In this document: positions 1 through 7,576 of the stretch, piece by piece | Numbering within the stretch: the first letter of the stretch is position 1 | How the letters are laid out: the number at the start of each line of letters is the position of its first letter | The notes under the pieces: model-generated | The model's input: the letters and a program-made list of their open reading frames with translations, nothing else | Databases searched by the model: none | What the model was told of the DNA's origin: nothing | Source: an uncultured Lachnospiraceae bacterium | Lineage (GTDB): Bacteria; Bacillota; Clostridia; Lachnospirales; Lachnospiraceae | DNA length: 43,851 nucleotides | Reading direction: 5' to 3' | Assembly: GCA_948470905.1 (NCBI GenBank) | Contig: CAOKQK010000023.1 | Span: 1-43,851 of the forward strand | Position numbers and translations under genes: made by a program

Positions 1-366
1 TGTGAGTTTTCTTTTCTCTCATGCAGCTCACCGTCCTTTCCTGCTTCCATTATATATAGAAACGATGGGATACTCAAATGTGCCGTATCTGGTAGCAGGT
101 AAACCTATAAAACAAGCTATTGAACTTGGAACTATCGCCATTCAAATTAGCACGATTTTTAGCAGCTTTTTTCGGAAAATTAGCAGGAAAAGCATTTTGA
201 TTAGCAAACTCGGCAAAAATCCTGCTAATCATTAGCAAGCCGAAGCAGGCTAACCGATGAATGAAAAAATCAAAGTTCGACTTTTCTCTGGTGCGTCTGA
301 TTAGCAAGATGGGCTTTTGCTAATCGCACTTTGCTATCTGTCCGATTTCTCTCGGAAAATAAGAAA
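1..366. other. Intergenic left edge, no supported gene
   Basis: No convincing gene is visible. Short open frames on both strands lack ribosome binding sites and have no recognisable domain. From about 146 to 335 the hexamer TTAGCA or its complement TGCTAA recurs about eight times in both orientations, often as ATTAGCAA or TTGCTAAT. The same TTGCTAAT reappears inside the tandem repeat at 609 and 734. No function is assigned. Confidence 0.5.
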
Positions 367-400
367 CGCCGAAAACCTTGATTTTACAGGGCTTTCGGCG
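367..400 (-). terminator. Terminator after tRNA-Arg
   Basis: Read on the minus strand, CGCCGAAA pairs with TTTTCGGCG around a loop that has further partial pairing, and is followed by TTTCTTATTTT. It lies just downstream of the tRNA-Arg 3' end, the expected place for a Rho-independent terminator. Confidence 0.6.
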
Positions 401-407
401 GGGTTTT

Positions 408-484
408 TGGCGTTCCCGAGGTGACTCGAACACCCGACCTACCGCTTAGGAGGCGGTCGCTCTATCCAACTGAGCTACGGAAAC
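408..484 (-). tRNA. tRNA-Arg (anticodon CCT)
   Basis: On the minus strand the sequence folds into a full cloverleaf. The acceptor GTTTCCG pairs with CGGGAAC with one wobble. The D stem GCTC/GAGC, the anticodon stem ACCGC/GCGGT and the T stem GGGTG/CACCT are intact. The anticodon loop CTCCTAA gives CCT, reading AGG arginine codons. The 3' CCA is encoded in the genome (408-410). It is the first of three tandem tRNA-Arg-like units and the only one that looks functional. Confidence 0.93.
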
Positions 485-540
485 ATCTATAAAAACTATT
501 AAATTGTGGAACTCGCAACATTTTCCTTTCCCTCCCAAGG

Positions 541-598
541 CGAGCGTTGGAACACTTTCTTAGGAGGCGATCGCTCTATCCAACTGAGCTACGAGGAC
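541..598 (-). pseudogene. Decayed tRNA-Arg(CCT) copy
   Basis: The 5' half (acceptor strand, D arm, anticodon loop CTCCTAA) matches the intact tRNA-Arg at 408-484 almost exactly. After the anticodon loop the 3' strand has changed from GCGGT to GAAAG, so the anticodon stem cannot close, and there is no T arm or matching acceptor strand. It cannot fold as a normal tRNA. Confidence 0.75.
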
Positions 599-764
599 TT
601 GTATGAAAAACTTGCTAATAGGCAAGTGATTCAGCTATGAAATTGTTGATTTTACGTTCCTCCGGCAATCGAACACCTACCACTTAGGAGGCGATCGCTC
701 TATCCAACTGAGCTACAAGGACTTGTATGAAAAACTTGCTAATAGGCAAGTGATTCAGCTATAA
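559..764 (-). repeat. Tandem 124-bp repeat with pseudo-tRNA
   Basis: Two copies spaced exactly 124 bp apart (559-640 and 683-764) share a nearly identical block of about 82 bp. Each holds the 5' half of a tRNA-Arg and about 40 bp of upstream flank, including a small hairpin CTTGC/GCAAG. This indicates tandem duplication of a tRNA and its leader followed by decay of the 3' halves. Confidence 0.8.
655..722 (-). pseudogene. Decayed tRNA-Arg(CCT) copy
   Basis: This copy keeps the D arm, the CCT anticodon and a weak anticodon stem (ATCGC/GTGGT, two wobbles). The variable and T arms are shortened by several bases, so no five-pair T stem forms, and the acceptor has two mismatches. No CCA follows. 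It is more complete than the copy at 541-598 but is probably not a working tRNA. Expression as a tRNA-derived fragment cannot be excluded. Confidence 0.7.
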
Positions 765-808
765 AAATATCAATTAAAGATTTATCAAAAAACCCTTTTG
801 GCAAATGG

Positions 809-1708
809 TCACAGTTCTTCTGGAAAATTAATATATCCCTGTAACCAAACAATTCCTTTGAAGCGTCTGCCGACCTGAGGTTCTCCGTATAAGTCTATTA
901 TATTAATAGAAACGTCAAATGTCAACTCATTACTGCAAATTGTTAAAATAAAAATTTGTTCTCCTGTTATCTGGTTAAAAATTGTGCGCATTTCGACGAT
1001 TTCACCAAGAACAGAATACTGATCGCACTCCACACCATAGGGCATGAAGTACGTATCCACCAGGCTGAATATATCTTCCTCCTGGATTCTCTTGGAAATA
1101 GCGGTATACATATCCATATCTTCAAGGGTAAGGGTTTCGATGGCATCTTCATCGCCCCTGCGCGCTGCTGCCATCAGTGTATTTCTGGTAGCAGAGTCTC
1201 TCTTGACTCGCTCTATCTGTTCTTCATCCTTCTGAATAGGAAACAGAATTGTCCCGCTGACCGACAGGGCTGACAATGTGAGAGTAGTTCCTCTCACAGG
1301 CAGTTTGTTCATCACCTGTGCTTTTATATAGGGAATCCTGTTTTTCAGGTAAAAAATTAAGGAAATGCCTACCTTCACATCATCGCAGATGCCTGCATAA
1401 GAATCCTTATCTGCATGACGTTCCACGGTTACATCATCATACGAAGTGACACCTTTGCCTTCCAGATATGGATAATAATACTCTATGGTAAATCTTTCTG
1501 ATTCGTCATCAAATTCCCCACAGACAGCTATGCCAAGACCTGAGGCGAAACTTTTGCAGAATTCACCCAGCAATACGTTATCCTGATTCAATGTAATGCT
1601 GCGTTTGTCAGCATTCATTACTATATCAGCCAAAAGCTCCTGAAGCTTCTTCCGGCTTTGAAATGTACTAAATCCAATAGCTCGCAAATATCTATGCAAA
1701 GATTTCAC
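809..1708 (-). CDS. DUF3881-like protein of unknown function
   Basis: A 299-residue soluble protein with no signal peptide or membrane segment. The N-terminus (MKSLHRYLRAIGFS) and overall pattern resemble the DUF3881 family that I associate with Lachnospiraceae; this is recognition from memory, not a search. The protein alternates short beta-type stretches with acidic loops, and residues 180-215 are charged and helical. No catalytic motif is seen. It is a single minus-strand gene, separated from its upstream neighbour by almost 600 bp of repeat-rich DNA, so it is probably transcribed alone. Role unknown. Confidence 0.75.
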   Translation of the reverse strand: MKSLHRYLRAIGFSTFQSRKKLQELLADIVMNADKRSITLNQDNVLLGEFCKSFASGLGIAVCGEFDDESERFTIEYYYPYLEGKGVTSYDDVTVERHADKDSYAGICDDVKVGISLIFYLKNRIPYIKAQVMNKLPVRGTTLTLSALSVSGTILFPIQKDEEQIERVKRDSATRNTLMAAARRGDEDAIETLTLEDMDMYTAISKRIQEEDIFSLVDTYFMPYGVECDQYSVLGEIVEMRTIFNQITGEQIFILTICSNELTFDVSINIIDLYGEPQVGRRFKGIVWLQGYINFPEEL

Positions 1709-1730
1709 CTTCTTCCTAAAATAATGAAAC

Positions 1731-2101
1731 TCCCCGCAGCAAGCTGCGGGGTATCAGCCCGAGACTCACTTTGTTCGTCATTAACTTGTTGCGCAGCAAG
1801 CTGCAGGGAATTAAACCCTCTTCGGGATTAAAATTTGTATCATCTTCCAGATACGATAAAATCCGTAACAGTTCAGACAGGTCACTGAACTGTTTTCCTG
1901 ACGCATGTAGAAACGCATTGCGGAAAGGGCATCCATAAAAAGAATGTGTTCTGTCACCTGCAAGCCTCGCAAAGCCGCGCATAAATGTGTCTGAAAAATG
2001 CATTGCAGTTGTTTACTTCGCGGAGGGTGGTCTGAACTGTTCTAAAATTCCTCCCTCAGTGTTGCAGGGTATTAATCCGAGACCCGTTTTGCTCATTATC
2101 C
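1731..2101. repeat. Repeat cluster (CAGCAAGCTGC family)
   Basis: Three related blocks lie here: 1731-1783, 1791-1816 and 2055-2101. The shared core runs GCAGCAAGCTGCGGGGTAT, then AGCCCGAGACTCACTTTG, with substitutions in the third copy. The first copy contains a perfect hairpin, CCCCGCAGC/GCTGCGGGG (1732-1751). A 95-codon open frame spans the repeats (1716-2003, minus) but encodes only repeat-derived sequence and is not called. Confidence 0.6.
1867..1894. repeat. Hairpin, AACAGTTCAG family
   Basis: A perfect 10-bp stem AACAGTTCAG/CTGAACTGTT closes an 8-base loop ACAGGTCA. The same loop and a compensated stem occur at 26503-26534, and related stems occur at 31357-31388 and 39896-39930, so this is a dispersed structured element. 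No T-tract follows on either strand. Confidence 0.7.
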
Positions 2102-2107
2102 GTTTTG

Positions 2108-2156
2108 TATAACAAATTCCTTTTTATAGAATAAATTTGTTATAGATTATTTTTTT
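2108..2156 (+). terminator. Hairpin with T-tract, orphan terminator-like
   Basis: The stem TATAACAAATT/AATTTGTTATA is a perfect 11 bp (2108-2118 with 2134-2144), followed by GATTATTTTTTT on the plus strand. It has the form of a plus-strand terminator, but no plus-strand gene lies upstream. It might serve an unannotated RNA or be an operator-like palindrome. Both readings are inference. Confidence 0.4.
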
Positions 2157-2288
2157 AAATCAAACTTTTTTAGTTCAAGGATTCAATAAGTTATAATGTG
2201 CAATTTAACCTTGGATGATACTTTACGCCCCAACATTGATAGGCTCCCATGTTTACACATGGCAGGATTTTACCCTCTTATCAGTCTA

Positions 2289-3005
2289 TTATGTATAATC
2301 CATTATTTTGGCCTGCATGATGCTTTCAATATCCACATGATAATTTTTGTAGTTCTGCCGGTCGACAAAAACCTTTATTTCACTGCCAGGCTGGACGAAA
2401 TATTCAGGATTTGTCCAGATATTGTCACTCTTAAACCGATAGATTATATTCTTATAGTCATCCTTATATGTACAATAAATAATAAAAGGATGCTGACCGT
2501 TCATGGTGTAGTTTTTATTGTATTGTATGCTCTCCACCGTTGCATAGATATATTGTCCTGAAGCAATCAGTTTCTTTTGCACTGAAGAACTTCTTCCCAA
2601 CCCTATCAGCGGAAAAATCCCTACACAGGCAAAAATTACACCCATTCCAATGAATATTCCCGAACCAAGATACAATCCAAGGTTCATCATATTCACTCTT
2701 GGATTATTGGGGTCTATCATGATTTCAATCTCTTTGCCCTCATACATATTGCTGCTGTATTCATTCAGCCGTACGTTCTCGTAATTTTGCTCATTATAGG
2801 AATAGCTTACATAAACTCTGTGGCTTAAATCCCCATCGGAGTCCCTGTACTGTTCTATTTCCTGAATAACCGCGCTGACCTCCACTGCATTTTTCTTAAA
2901 TCTGCTGCCGATTGCAAGCCAGAGGATTCCAACAATGATAAATATAATGCCCAGTGCCGCAAAAAGACCAAAAATCATTTTTACGACTTTAATTTTGTCT
3001 TTCAC
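2289..3005 (-). CDS. DUF3592-like two-TM membrane protein
   Basis: 238 residues with two hydrophobic segments (about 8-30 and 108-134). Each is followed or preceded by a small beta-rich domain of the type ATVESI / SAVIQEI with YSYNEQNY and a late D-x-xNP element (MIDPNNPRVN), a pattern typical of the DUF3592 family. The two soluble halves look like tandem copies (residues 38-105 and 150-235). It is probably a small inner-membrane protein of unknown role. The start ATG at 3005 precedes MKDKIKVVKM. It stands alone between repeat-rich gaps. The identification is by pattern only. Confidence 0.7.
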   Translation of the reverse strand: MKDKIKVVKMIFGLFAALGIIFIIVGILWLAIGSRFKKNAVEVSAVIQEIEQYRDSDGDLSHRVYVSYSYNEQNYENVRLNEYSSNMYEGKEIEIMIDPNNPRVNMMNLGLYLGSGIFIGMGVIFACVGIFPLIGLGRSSSVQKKLIASGQYIYATVESIQYNKNYTMNGQHPFIIYCTYKDDYKNIIYRFKSDNIWTNPEYFVQPGSEIKVFVDRQNYKNYHVDIESIMQAKIMDYT

Positions 3006-3137
3006 TTTTATACTCCCTGCTCGCTCCTGCGGGTATAATGCAAACTGTGAATACTTATTTTCCTATTTTCACCCCTATGCGTGCTTCATAAGAAGTTGTA
3101 TAAACACCCTTCTTTACCCATGCCAATCCATATTTTT

Positions 3138-3250
3138 GACAATAGAATTCTTTTCTGGAAAAATTCTATTGTCTGGAAAATTTCTTTATGCTCGTGCAGC
3201 ACGGCATAAAGTCAACTGTGTTGACTTGACTCATTGCTTGCGGGAATAAA
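3138..3250. repeat. Three-hairpin array ending in repeat terminus
   Basis: Three consecutive hairpins are visible. GACAATAGAATT/AATTCTATTGTC (3138-3173) is a perfect 12 bp. TTTATG-CGTGC/GCACG-CATAAA lies at about 3184-3210. AGTCAAC/GTTGACT lies at about 3210-3226. They end in TTGACTCATTGCTTGCGGG AATAAA, the terminal sequence of the dispersed repeat family described at 19704-19882. No gene is seen in the 3006-3367 gap. Confidence 0.6.
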
Positions 3251-3282
3251 TACGCCAGTCGAAAACCCTTCTACAAACAAAA

Positions 3283-3356
3283 GGGACATCAATCTTACAG
3301 CCCTGCATAGCAGAATGCATTTCTCTCCGGACTTGCGGCTCATTGCCAAGGAACCC
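3283..3356 (+). repeat. Dispersed TIR repeat, short derivative
   Basis: It begins GGGACATCAATCTTACAGC and ends GGACTTGCGGCTCATTGCC, matching the two ends of the 19704-19882 element (GGGACATCAAGCTTGCAGC and GGACTTGTAACTCATTGCC) with the middle deleted. It lies just downstream of the serS stop codon. Confidence 0.65.
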
Positions 3357-3367
3357 AGTTTCCCGGT

Positions 3368-4657
3368 TTATTTTTTAATGGGCATTATCTTCTCTTTTCC
3401 GCCCATGTAAGGACGCAAGGCTTCCGGGATATTAATGCTTCCATCTTCGTTTACATTGTTTTCAAGAAATGCGATCAGGCCTCTGGGAGACGCCAGCACC
3501 GTATTGTTCAAGGTATGAACATAATATGTGCCATTTTCTCCTTTGGTGCGTATACCAAGGCGTCTCGCCTGTGCATCACCAAGGGTAGAACAGGAACCGA
3601 CCTCAAAATACTTCTGCTGTCTGGGGCTCCATGCTTCCACATCGCAGGATTTCACCTTTAAATCCGCCAGATCACCGCTGCAGCATTCCAATGTTCGTAC
3701 AGGTACATCCAGGCTGCGGAAAAATTCAACAGTATAAGACCACATCTTGTCATACCATTCCATGGACTCCTCCGGCTTACAGATAACAACCATCTCCTGC
3801 TTTTCAAACTGATGTACGCGATATACGCCTCTCTCCTCTATTCCGTGAGATCCCACTTCTTTCCTAAAGCAGGGGGAATAGGAAGTCATGGTAATCGGCA
3901 GGTCATTTTCCTGCACCATTTCTCCCTTGAATTTACCTATCATAGAGTGTTCGGAGGTCCCTATCAGATACAGATCCTCTCCCTCGATCTTGTACATCAT
4001 GGCTTCCATTTCTCCAAAGCTCATGACGCCATTGACTACGCTGCTGCGGATCATAAAAGGAGGGATACAATAAGTAAATCCCCTGTCAATCATAAAATCC
4101 CTCGCATAGCTTATCATGGCAGAATGGATTCTTGCAGCATCACCCATAAGATAATAAAAACCATTTCCGCTGGTACGTCCGGCAGCATCCTTGTCCAATC
4201 CGCAGATCCCGTTTAAAATATCTGCATGATAGGGAACCTCAAAGTCAGGCACCACAGGTTCACCATATTTCTTAATTTCCACATTTTCCGTGTCATCCCT
4301 GCCGATGGGTACAGAAGGATCGATGATATTAGGTATCACCATCATGATCCTGGTAATTTTATCCTGAAGCTCCGCCTCCATGGTTTCCAGCTCTGCAAGC
4401 CTTTTGGAGCCTGCTGCAACCTCCGCTTTCCTGGCCTCCGCTTCCTCTTTTTTGCCCTGCGCCATTAAAGCTCCTATTTCCTTGGATATCTTGTTGCGTC
4501 GTGCGCGCAGGTCATCCCCCTCCTGCTTTGCCTTTCTGTTTTGAAAATCCAAGGCAATAACCTCGTCTACCAGAGGGAGCTTTTCATCTTGAAACTTTTT
4601 CTTAATATTTTCCTTAACAATATCGGGATTCTCTCTCAAAAATTTAATATCTATCAT
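3368..4657 (-). CDS. serS: Seryl-tRNA synthetase
   Basis: 429 residues, the usual length. It charges tRNA-Ser with serine in the cytoplasm. The N-terminal long coiled-coil arm spans about residues 30-105 (rich in K/E/A), followed by a class II aminoacyl-tRNA synthetase core. Motif 2 is visible as SPCFRKEVGSHG...RVHQFEK and motif 3 as TLNNTVLASPRGLIAFLEN. The start ATG at 4657 has a strong AGAGGAGGAT ribosome binding site. The gene lies 12 bp after the HD-GYP-type gene, so the two are probably co-transcribed. No T-box leader can fit in that gap, unlike many Firmicute serS genes. Confidence 0.97.
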   Translation of the reverse strand: MIDIKFLRENPDIVKENIKKKFQDEKLPLVDEVIALDFQNRKAKQEGDDLRARRNKISKEIGALMAQGKKEEAEARKAEVAAGSKRLAELETMEAELQDKITRIMMVIPNIIDPSVPIGRDDTENVEIKKYGEPVVPDFEVPYHADILNGICGLDKDAAGRTSGNGFYYLMGDAARIHSAMISYARDFMIDRGFTYCIPPFMIRSSVVNGVMSFGEMEAMMYKIEGEDLYLIGTSEHSMIGKFKGEMVQENDLPITMTSYSPCFRKEVGSHGIEERGVYRVHQFEKQEMVVICKPEESMEWYDKMWSYTVEFFRSLDVPVRTLECCSGDLADLKVKSCDVEAWSPRQQKYFEVGSCSTLGDAQARRLGIRTKGENGTYYVHTLNNTVLASPRGLIAFLENNVNEDGSINIPEALRPYMGGKEKIMPIKK

Positions 4658-4669
4658 GATATCCTCCTC

Positions 4670-5722
4670 TTAATCTATGGCTTTTTCTATAAAAATGTTG
4701 TGAACCTGTACAAGATTCTTTTTTACCTCGCCCTTTACATCATTTCCGTTTTTATCCTTCAGAATGAGCAGGACCGGCCTGTCCTGAAACTCTTTATTCT
4801 GCGACACCACCACCGCAATTTCGCCCTCATTTGTTATGACATGGCTGCCCACAGGATATACCGCTGTAAAACTTAGAAAAGCATCTATTATTTTACCATC
4901 AAATAGGATATTTTTAAAGCCTTTTAAATATTCAACAGCTTCATATACCTTAATCCTCTTACAGGCAATGCCGCAGATCATCTCATCAAAGGTGTCACAT
5001 ACATTGACAATCTGGCACTCAAAGGGGATTTTCTTCATGTGCAGAGGAAATCCGGAACCGTCCAGCGCTTCGTGGTGATACAGGATGATATTCTTGCTCA
5101 GTTCAGAAATCCAGTCTTCATTTTTCAGGGAAGTATAACCATACACAGGATGCTTTCTAAACTCTGCTTTTTGATGCTTATTCAGCACATCCACATCCTT
5201 ATTGTAATAATCAAGTTCCATATACCTGAGTCCGATATCATGCAGTAGACAACCTACACCTATATCATGGATTGCTTTATATTCTACTCCAAGTTTCAGA
5301 GCTGTCAAGATAGCCAGGGAACAAATACTGATAGAATGTTCATAAATATCAGCACTTCTTTCTTTTATATCATATACCCTCTCTATTACCTGTTCTTCTT
5401 CCGTAATCGTAGAAATAATACTGTCCGCAGCCATGCTCAATTCCGCTAACTCTTTGTTTTTCTGATAGGTATGTCTCTCTAAAATGCCTTTGACAGTATT
5501 TTTCACTGACCTTTCCATTTCAGATTTCAAAATCAAGATACTGCTGTCTTCAGTTTTTTCATCCCTGATATATACTTCTTCAATGGCAAGCTCACTCAGC
5601 TTTTCTATATATTCCTTGCGGATCACAGAACCCGCGGGCAGAATCACCTGATAATCACTGGTAATAATATCTCCTGCCAGGATCTCATCGCCGTTTAATT
5701 CCTTCACTTTTTTCAGACTCAT
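4670..5722 (-). CDS. HD-GYP-type phosphodiesterase, variant motif
   Basis: 350 residues. Residues 1-60 form a small N-terminal domain seen in many HD-GYP proteins. The HD domain follows with H129, HD at 161-162 (LLHDIG), H191, HH at 216-217 and D243, the usual metal-ligand set. The signature appears as HHEALDGSGFP (216-226), with F in place of Y in GYP. HD-GYP proteins hydrolyse cyclic di-GMP; whether the F variant does so is uncertain. The C-terminal 60 residues (from VYPVGSHV) are a beta-rich tail. No membrane segment is present. It precedes serS by 12 bp. Confidence 0.85.
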   Translation of the reverse strand: MSLKKVKELNGDEILAGDIITSDYQVILPAGSVIRKEYIEKLSELAIEEVYIRDEKTEDSSILILKSEMERSVKNTVKGILERHTYQKNKELAELSMAADSIISTITEEEQVIERVYDIKERSADIYEHSISICSLAILTALKLGVEYKAIHDIGVGCLLHDIGLRYMELDYYNKDVDVLNKHQKAEFRKHPVYGYTSLKNEDWISELSKNIILYHHEALDGSGFPLHMKKIPFECQIVNVCDTFDEMICGIACKRIKVYEAVEYLKGFKNILFDGKIIDAFLSFTAVYPVGSHVITNEGEIAVVVSQNKEFQDRPVLLILKDKNGNDVKGEVKKNLVQVHNIFIEKAID

Positions 5723-5999
5723 TTGTCTTTTTCCTCAATACCCTGTATTCACGGAATCCATTTTTAAAGATTACATACTATATTTACTATTGTTTTTCGA
5801 TACATGATCAATGGTAATAATTCAAACAATCCCTCCTGTTAAGTCAACAACTGCAATGCACCCATAATCATATTTCAAGGACAAAGAAACTCCATCTGCA
5901 ATTATTATAAGACGCGGGTGCCACAATTTTTTCGGATTTTCTTTCCTCATTGCATATGAATCAGTATAACAATTCCGTAACTTATCTGGACTGTTGGGG
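5723..5999. other. Intergenic, no clear gene
   Basis: This 277-bp gap holds an open minus frame (5822-6067, 81 codons) that overlaps the end of the DUF4446 gene in another frame and has no ribosome binding site. The stretch 5822-6000 translates to plausible protein-like sequence (VIDPNSPDKLRNCY and onward), but the start lies inside another gene. It could be a decayed gene tail. I do not call it as a gene. Confidence 0.4.
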
Positions 6000-6545
6000 T
6001 CAATGACCCATGGCAATCCCCAACGCCTCTGATTCTTCCGTGCCGAGAGAAAGGCTGCATTCTCCATTCTTTATTTCTTTTGAGTAAAAGTAACAGCCCT
6101 CAGTACTGTGGACAGAGTTCAAGATAAATCCATTATTATTTTCATCCAAAAGCGCCAGACAGAAACTTAACTGACCGCCCATCTGATTAAATGCATCATA
6201 TTTTACCAGACCCCTTTTCTGGAAGGTGTGCTCCATTCTCTTATTGATTTCCCTGATATCTCTCCTGTTCTTGTCTACATTATTTCTCAAAAATTTATTA
6301 TCTTCAAAGAGTTCTATCAGATCCTGTTCCAGGCTGGCGCCGTTCTTTCCAATCAAAAATTTGTCAAGTCTCTTTGCCAGTTTGCTTGTCCTGCACATCT
6401 GGACTATCATTAAAATAACCAATATGAGGACTAAAATTGCCAGAATCCCAACTATGACAACCAGATAGCCAACATCAAAGGAACCAAGCCCTATTTTATC
6501 CAAAAACGCACTTGACTGTGCGACAATACCTTCCTGTGCAATCAT
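6000..6545 (-). CDS. DUF4446 family membrane protein
   Basis: 181 residues. One strong transmembrane segment (about 25-48) is followed by a basic stretch, an acidic coiled-coil region (75-110) and a C-terminal domain with YDAFNQMGGQLSFCLALLD and NGFILNSVHS, the DUF4446 hallmark. The N-terminus is probably outside and the C-terminal domain cytoplasmic. The start ATG at 6545 is 33 bp after parB, with AAGGAG upstream, so it is likely the third gene of a parA-parB operon. Function is unknown. The constant position next to parB suggests a link to chromosome segregation or the cell surface, which is inference. Confidence 0.88.
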   Translation of the reverse strand: MIAQEGIVAQSSAFLDKIGLGSFDVGYLVVIVGILAILVLILVILMIVQMCRTSKLAKRLDKFLIGKNGASLEQDLIELFEDNKFLRNNVDKNRRDIREINKRMEHTFQKRGLVKYDAFNQMGGQLSFCLALLDENNNGFILNSVHSTEGCYFYSKEIKNGECSLSLGTEESEALGIAMGH

Positions 6546-6578
6546 CAGTCTTTCACACTCCTTAGTAACTATAGGCTT

Positions 6579-7490
6579 TTAATTACCCTTTATCATATCC
6601 AATAACCTGTCTAAATCATCATGATTATAAAATTCTATTTCAATTTTACCGGCGCCGCCATCCCCTTTTGAAGTAACTGTCACCTTCGTGCTGAGTTTTT
6701 GTTTTAACTTATTTGCAATATCCTGATAAATGGCATCCATAGTACTGTCATTCTCTTTTTTTGGCTTCACAGGCTTGTGAAGATTTTTGACCAGTTTTTC
6801 AACATCTCTTACATTGAGTTTTTCATCAAAAATCTTCTGCGCCAAGGTATATTGTTCTTCATGGTCTTCCACAGCCAGAAGGGCGCGGGCATGCCCAGTG
6901 CTGATCATATCGTCAATCACCATTTGCTGCACTCTGTCGTCCAGCTTCAACAGCCGGATGGAATTCGTCACAGCTGCACGGCTTTTGGATACTCTCTCAG
7001 CAACCTCATCCTGCTTTAAATTAAATTCTGTCAGAAGCCTCTTATATGCCTGAGCCTCCTCAATAGGATTTAAATCTTCCCTCTGAATATTTTCAATCAA
7101 AGAGATTTCCATGATCTCCTGCTCACTATAATCGCGGATGATAACAGGAACCTCTTTCAGACCTGCTATTTTGGCTGCCCTCCAGCGACGCTCCCCGGCA
7201 ATTATCTCAAAATGGTCCTTTCTGTCCTGGACAAGGATAGGCTGGATCAGGCCAAATTGTTTTATGGAATCAGCCAGCTCCTGTAAGGCATCTTCATCAA
7301 AATTTTTTCGAGGCTGCTTTCTGTTCGGTTCCACCATTGTAATCTTCACAATGGTTTCCGGTTCTCCCTTTTCATCCTTTACAGATACATCAGTTTGAGT
7401 ATCTGCTTCCTTTTTCGTTTTCGCCTCCCCAACTGCATCCGGTATCAGGGAATCAAGTCCCTTGCCCAATCCTCTTGACTTTAACGCCAT
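6579..7490 (-). CDS. parB: Chromosome-partitioning protein ParB/Spo0J
   Basis: 303 residues from ATG at 7490, which has a GAGGAGGAT ribosome binding site; an upstream in-frame start at 7553 lacks one. ParB binds parS, spreads as a CTP-dependent clamp and loads SMC condensin. Visible elements are the N-terminal ParA-stimulating peptide (RGLGKGLDSLIPD), the ParB/Srx domain with GERRWRAAK and ENIQREDLNPIEEA, a helix-turn-helix (KQDEVAERVSKSRAAVTN), and a C-terminal dimerisation domain after a linker (about 235-303). Its parS targets are at 8908, 9189 and 10906. It is 86 bp downstream of parA. Confidence 0.96.
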   Translation of the reverse strand: MALKSRGLGKGLDSLIPDAVGEAKTKKEADTQTDVSVKDEKGEPETIVKITMVEPNRKQPRKNFDEDALQELADSIKQFGLIQPILVQDRKDHFEIIAGERRWRAAKIAGLKEVPVIIRDYSEQEIMEISLIENIQREDLNPIEEAQAYKRLLTEFNLKQDEVAERVSKSRAAVTNSIRLLKLDDRVQQMVIDDMISTGHARALLAVEDHEEQYTLAQKIFDEKLNVRDVEKLVKNLHKPVKPKKENDSTMDAIYQDIANKLKQKLSTKVTVTSKGDGGAGKIEIEFYNHDDLDRLLDMIKGN

Positions 7491-7576
7491 ATCCTCCTCA
7501 TTTCTGCGCTGTTTTTTTATATAACAAATTTGTGTGGAACAGCGCGCATACACAAACCTGCAACTGAAAATATTCG

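Noticed and set aside
2-307. Two overlapping 77-codon frames at the left edge
   Set aside because: No RBS, no family features, and the DNA is dominated by the TTAGCA repeats.
1716-2003. 95-codon minus-strand frame upstream of the DUF3881 gene
   Set aside because: It reads through two repeat copies and a hairpin; the sequence is explained by repeats.
4658-4669. T-box riboswitch before serS
   Set aside because: Only 12 bp separate serS from the upstream gene, so no leader RNA fits there.
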